DNA of 64,000 bases from Pseudonocardia asaccharolytica DSM 44247 = NBRC 16224. GTDB lineage: Bacteria > Actinomycetota > Actinomycetes > Mycobacteriales > Pseudonocardiaceae. The DNA is taken from positions 62,001 to 126,000 of the forward strand of contig NZ_AUII01000010.1 of assembly GCF_000423625.1 (NCBI RefSeq), given 5' to 3'. A program made the translations under genes and the position numbers. Every line of letters starts with the position of its first letter. Position 1 is the stretch's first letter. This document shows, piece after piece, positions 62,587 through 64,000 of this stretch. The notes under the pieces were generated by a model that saw only the letters and a list, made by a program, of their open reading frames with translations, was not told the origin of the DNA and did no database searches.

Positions 62587-64000
62587 TCAACCGGACTGTC
62601 CTTCGGCCTCGCCCTCCACGGCCGCCCGCGCGGCCTGCCGGCTCGCCTGGTAGCGGGACAACGCCTTGGCGGCTTCGGGACTCGGCGCGGCGACCTTGGC
62701 CGCCTCCGGCTCGGGCTGGCGCAGCTCGGGGGCCAGATGTGACTGCGGGACCCGGCGGCGCAACCCGCCCGGAGCAGCGGGCACGGACACCGACGGACGC
62801 GGCGAGGGTGTCTCCTCGGACCGTGGCTGCGGGACCGTCTGCGGGCTCGGCCGCGGTGCCGGCGTGGGGCGCGCCGGCGTCCGCCGCCGCAGCGCCTTCG
62901 CGGGCGTCGACACGGCGGCGGCCTCCGACCGATCACCCGGGGCCCCCCCGCCGGCCGCGGCCGGTTCGTCCGGGCTCCACCACCCCGTCCACCCGTCGCC
63001 CGGGCCGAAGCCCGGGCCGTCCGCGGCCGGACCCACCGGCTGCGGGGGCACCCAGGTCTCGTCTCGGCCCGGGCCTGCCGCGGTGGTGGTGGCCACGGCG
63101 GCCGCGCTCGCCGCCCGCGTCGGCTCCATCTGCGGGTACGTACCGGGCAGGGAGGCATGGGCGCCTCGGCCGAGCGGAGCCGCCGGCGTCCCGGCCGCCG
63201 GGGCCGGCCCGGCCCGCAGCGGCTGTCCCCCGGCCGTGGCCTGACCTGAGATGAACATCGTGCTCGGCAGGACGACGACCGCGGTGATCCCCGCCCCCGG
63301 CGTTGCGCTGAGCGAGACCTCGATGCCGTGCCGCACGGCCAGACGGGCGACGACGTGGAACCCCAGTCGCTGCGAGACCGAGAGATCCACCTCGGGGGGC
63401 GAGGCCAGCATCGCGTTGGCCGCGGCCATCTCGTCCTCGGGCATGCCGACGCCCCAGTCCTCGACGGTCAGCAGCTGCCCGCCCTCGTCCCGTGGGTTGG
63501 GCCGGGTGCGGATCGTGACCGAGGTCTCGGGCGGGGAGAACCGGACCGCGTTCTCGGTCAGCTCGGCGAGCAGATGGGTGAGGTCGGCGACGGTGTGCCC
63601 GGCGACGGCCGCCTGGTCGTCCACGACGAACACGACGCGGTCGAGGTCCTCGGTCTCCGCGATCGCGGCGCGCACCACGTCGCGCAGCGAAACCGGCGCG
63701 GACCAGGTACGCGGGGGTTGTTCGCCGGCCAGCACGAGCAGGTTCTCGGCGTTGCGGCGAACCCGGGTGGCCAGGTGATCGAGCCGGAACAGCTCCGCCA
63801 GCGCGTCGGGGTCCTGCTCCTTCTCCTCGAGCTGGTTGATGATGTCCAGCTGCCGATGAAGCATGGACTGGTTGCGCCGCGCGAGGTTGACCAGCAGGTC
63901 GGAGGCGAACTTGCGCCGTCCGATCTCCGCGTCCGCGGTGATCAGTTGGCGGCCCAACTCCTCCTTCTCGGTCTGCTCGTCCTCGGTGATCTTCCAGAAG
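62587..64000 (-). CDS. conservon sensor kinase-like protein (CvnA-like), 5' end outside window
   Basis: At least 471 residues of a nitrate/sulfonate-sensor-like ATPase; the N-terminus lies beyond 64000, where the frame reads FWKITEDEQTEKEELGRQL. The ATP-binding domain shows DLTHLLAELTENAVRFSPPE (N box), LTVEDWGVGMPEDEM (G1) and LGFHVVARLAVRHGIEVSLS (G2). A long Pro/Ala-rich, disordered C-terminal half follows (about 240-440 of the visible part). A clear phosphorylated His is not visible. It is the first gene of the conservon. Confidence 0.88.
   Translation of the reverse strand, partial: FWKITEDEQTEKEELGRQLITADAEIGRRKFASDLLVNLARRNQSMLHRQLDIINQLEEKEQDPDALAELFRLDHLATRVRRNAENLLVLAGEQPPRTWSAPVSLRDVVRAAIAETEDLDRVVFVVDDQAAVAGHTVADLTHLLAELTENAVRFSPPETSVTIRTRPNPRDEGGQLLTVEDWGVGMPEDEMAAANAMLASPPEVDLSVSQRLGFHVVARLAVRHGIEVSLSATPGAGITAVVVLPSTMFISGQATAGGQPLRAGPAPAAGTPAAPLGRGAHASLPGTYPQMEPTRAASAAAVATTTAAGPGRDETWVPPQPVGPAADGPGFGPGDGWTGWWSPDEPAAAGGGAPGDRSEAAAVSTPAKALRRRTPARPTPAPRPSPQTVPQPRSEETPSPRPSVSVPAAPGGLRRRVPQSHLAPELRQPEPEAAKVAAPSPEAAKALSRYQASRQAARAAVEGEAEGQSG

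Overview
The window is high-GC DNA with dense genes, many GTG starts, 4-base start/stop overlaps (GTGA, ATGA), a WhiB7 regulator, a mycoredoxin, a conservon and acyl-CoA carboxylase epsilon and beta subunits. This points to an actinomycete. Gene order matches three Mycobacterium tuberculosis blocks as I recall them: smpB-ftsX-ftsE-prfB, Rv3193c to Rv3200c, and Rv3274c to Rv3281. A Pseudonocardiaceae-type organism is the likeliest source, but this is inferred from gene content, not from a marker gene.

Layout. 0-7.6 kb (minus strand): two acyl-CoA dehydrogenases, a PadR regulator, prfB, ftsE, ftsX, smpB, an amidohydrolase and tmRNA (ssrA), so the trans-translation pair lies together. 7.7-14 kb: a toxin-antitoxin pair, soxR divergent from an SDR and a QueA-like gene, a secreted transglycosylase and an SGNH-type acyltransferase. 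14-17.3 kb: an S4 protein, a methyltransferase, a small repeat protein, a ribosome hibernation factor of Rv0079 type with a DosR-like box upstream, a frameshifted VOC gene and the initiator tRNA. 17.4-29.5 kb is a conserved actinobacterial block: UPF0182, PDZ-S16 protease, DUF2342, YgjP-like metalloprotease, ThiF-like protein, AarF/UbiB kinase, whiB7 with promoter, leader ORF and attenuator, uvrD2 and mycoredoxin.

29.55-37.6 kb is an accessory island inserted between the mycoredoxin gene and nudC, which are neighbours in M. tuberculosis. It holds broken HNH, nucleotidyltransferase, DsbA and HsdR genes, a truncated AAA ATPase with an intact small partner, a KorSA-like GntR regulator, a methyltransferase and a FitAB-type toxin-antitoxin pair. 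Most of the frameshifts in the window are here.

37.8-49.8 kb: nudC, two M16 peptidases, proA, a class F sortase with a DUF4142 lipoprotein, xthA, a TrkA-type potassium channel, ilvA, and fadE25 divergent from a TetR gene. 50-61.2 kb: purE/purK, GtrA, a two-component system, hisN-like, GlcG-like, MaoC, a broken Uma2 gene, HMG-CoA lyase, a PH-domain protein, birA, accD5 and accE. 61.2-64 kb: a conservon (cvnD, C, B, A in reverse), cut by the window end.

Recurring long perfect palindromes (5311, 8358, 47777, 60851) sit at gene ends and overlap stop codons. They look like a dispersed family of bidirectional terminators. No CRISPR array, rRNA, insertion sequence or replication origin was seen.
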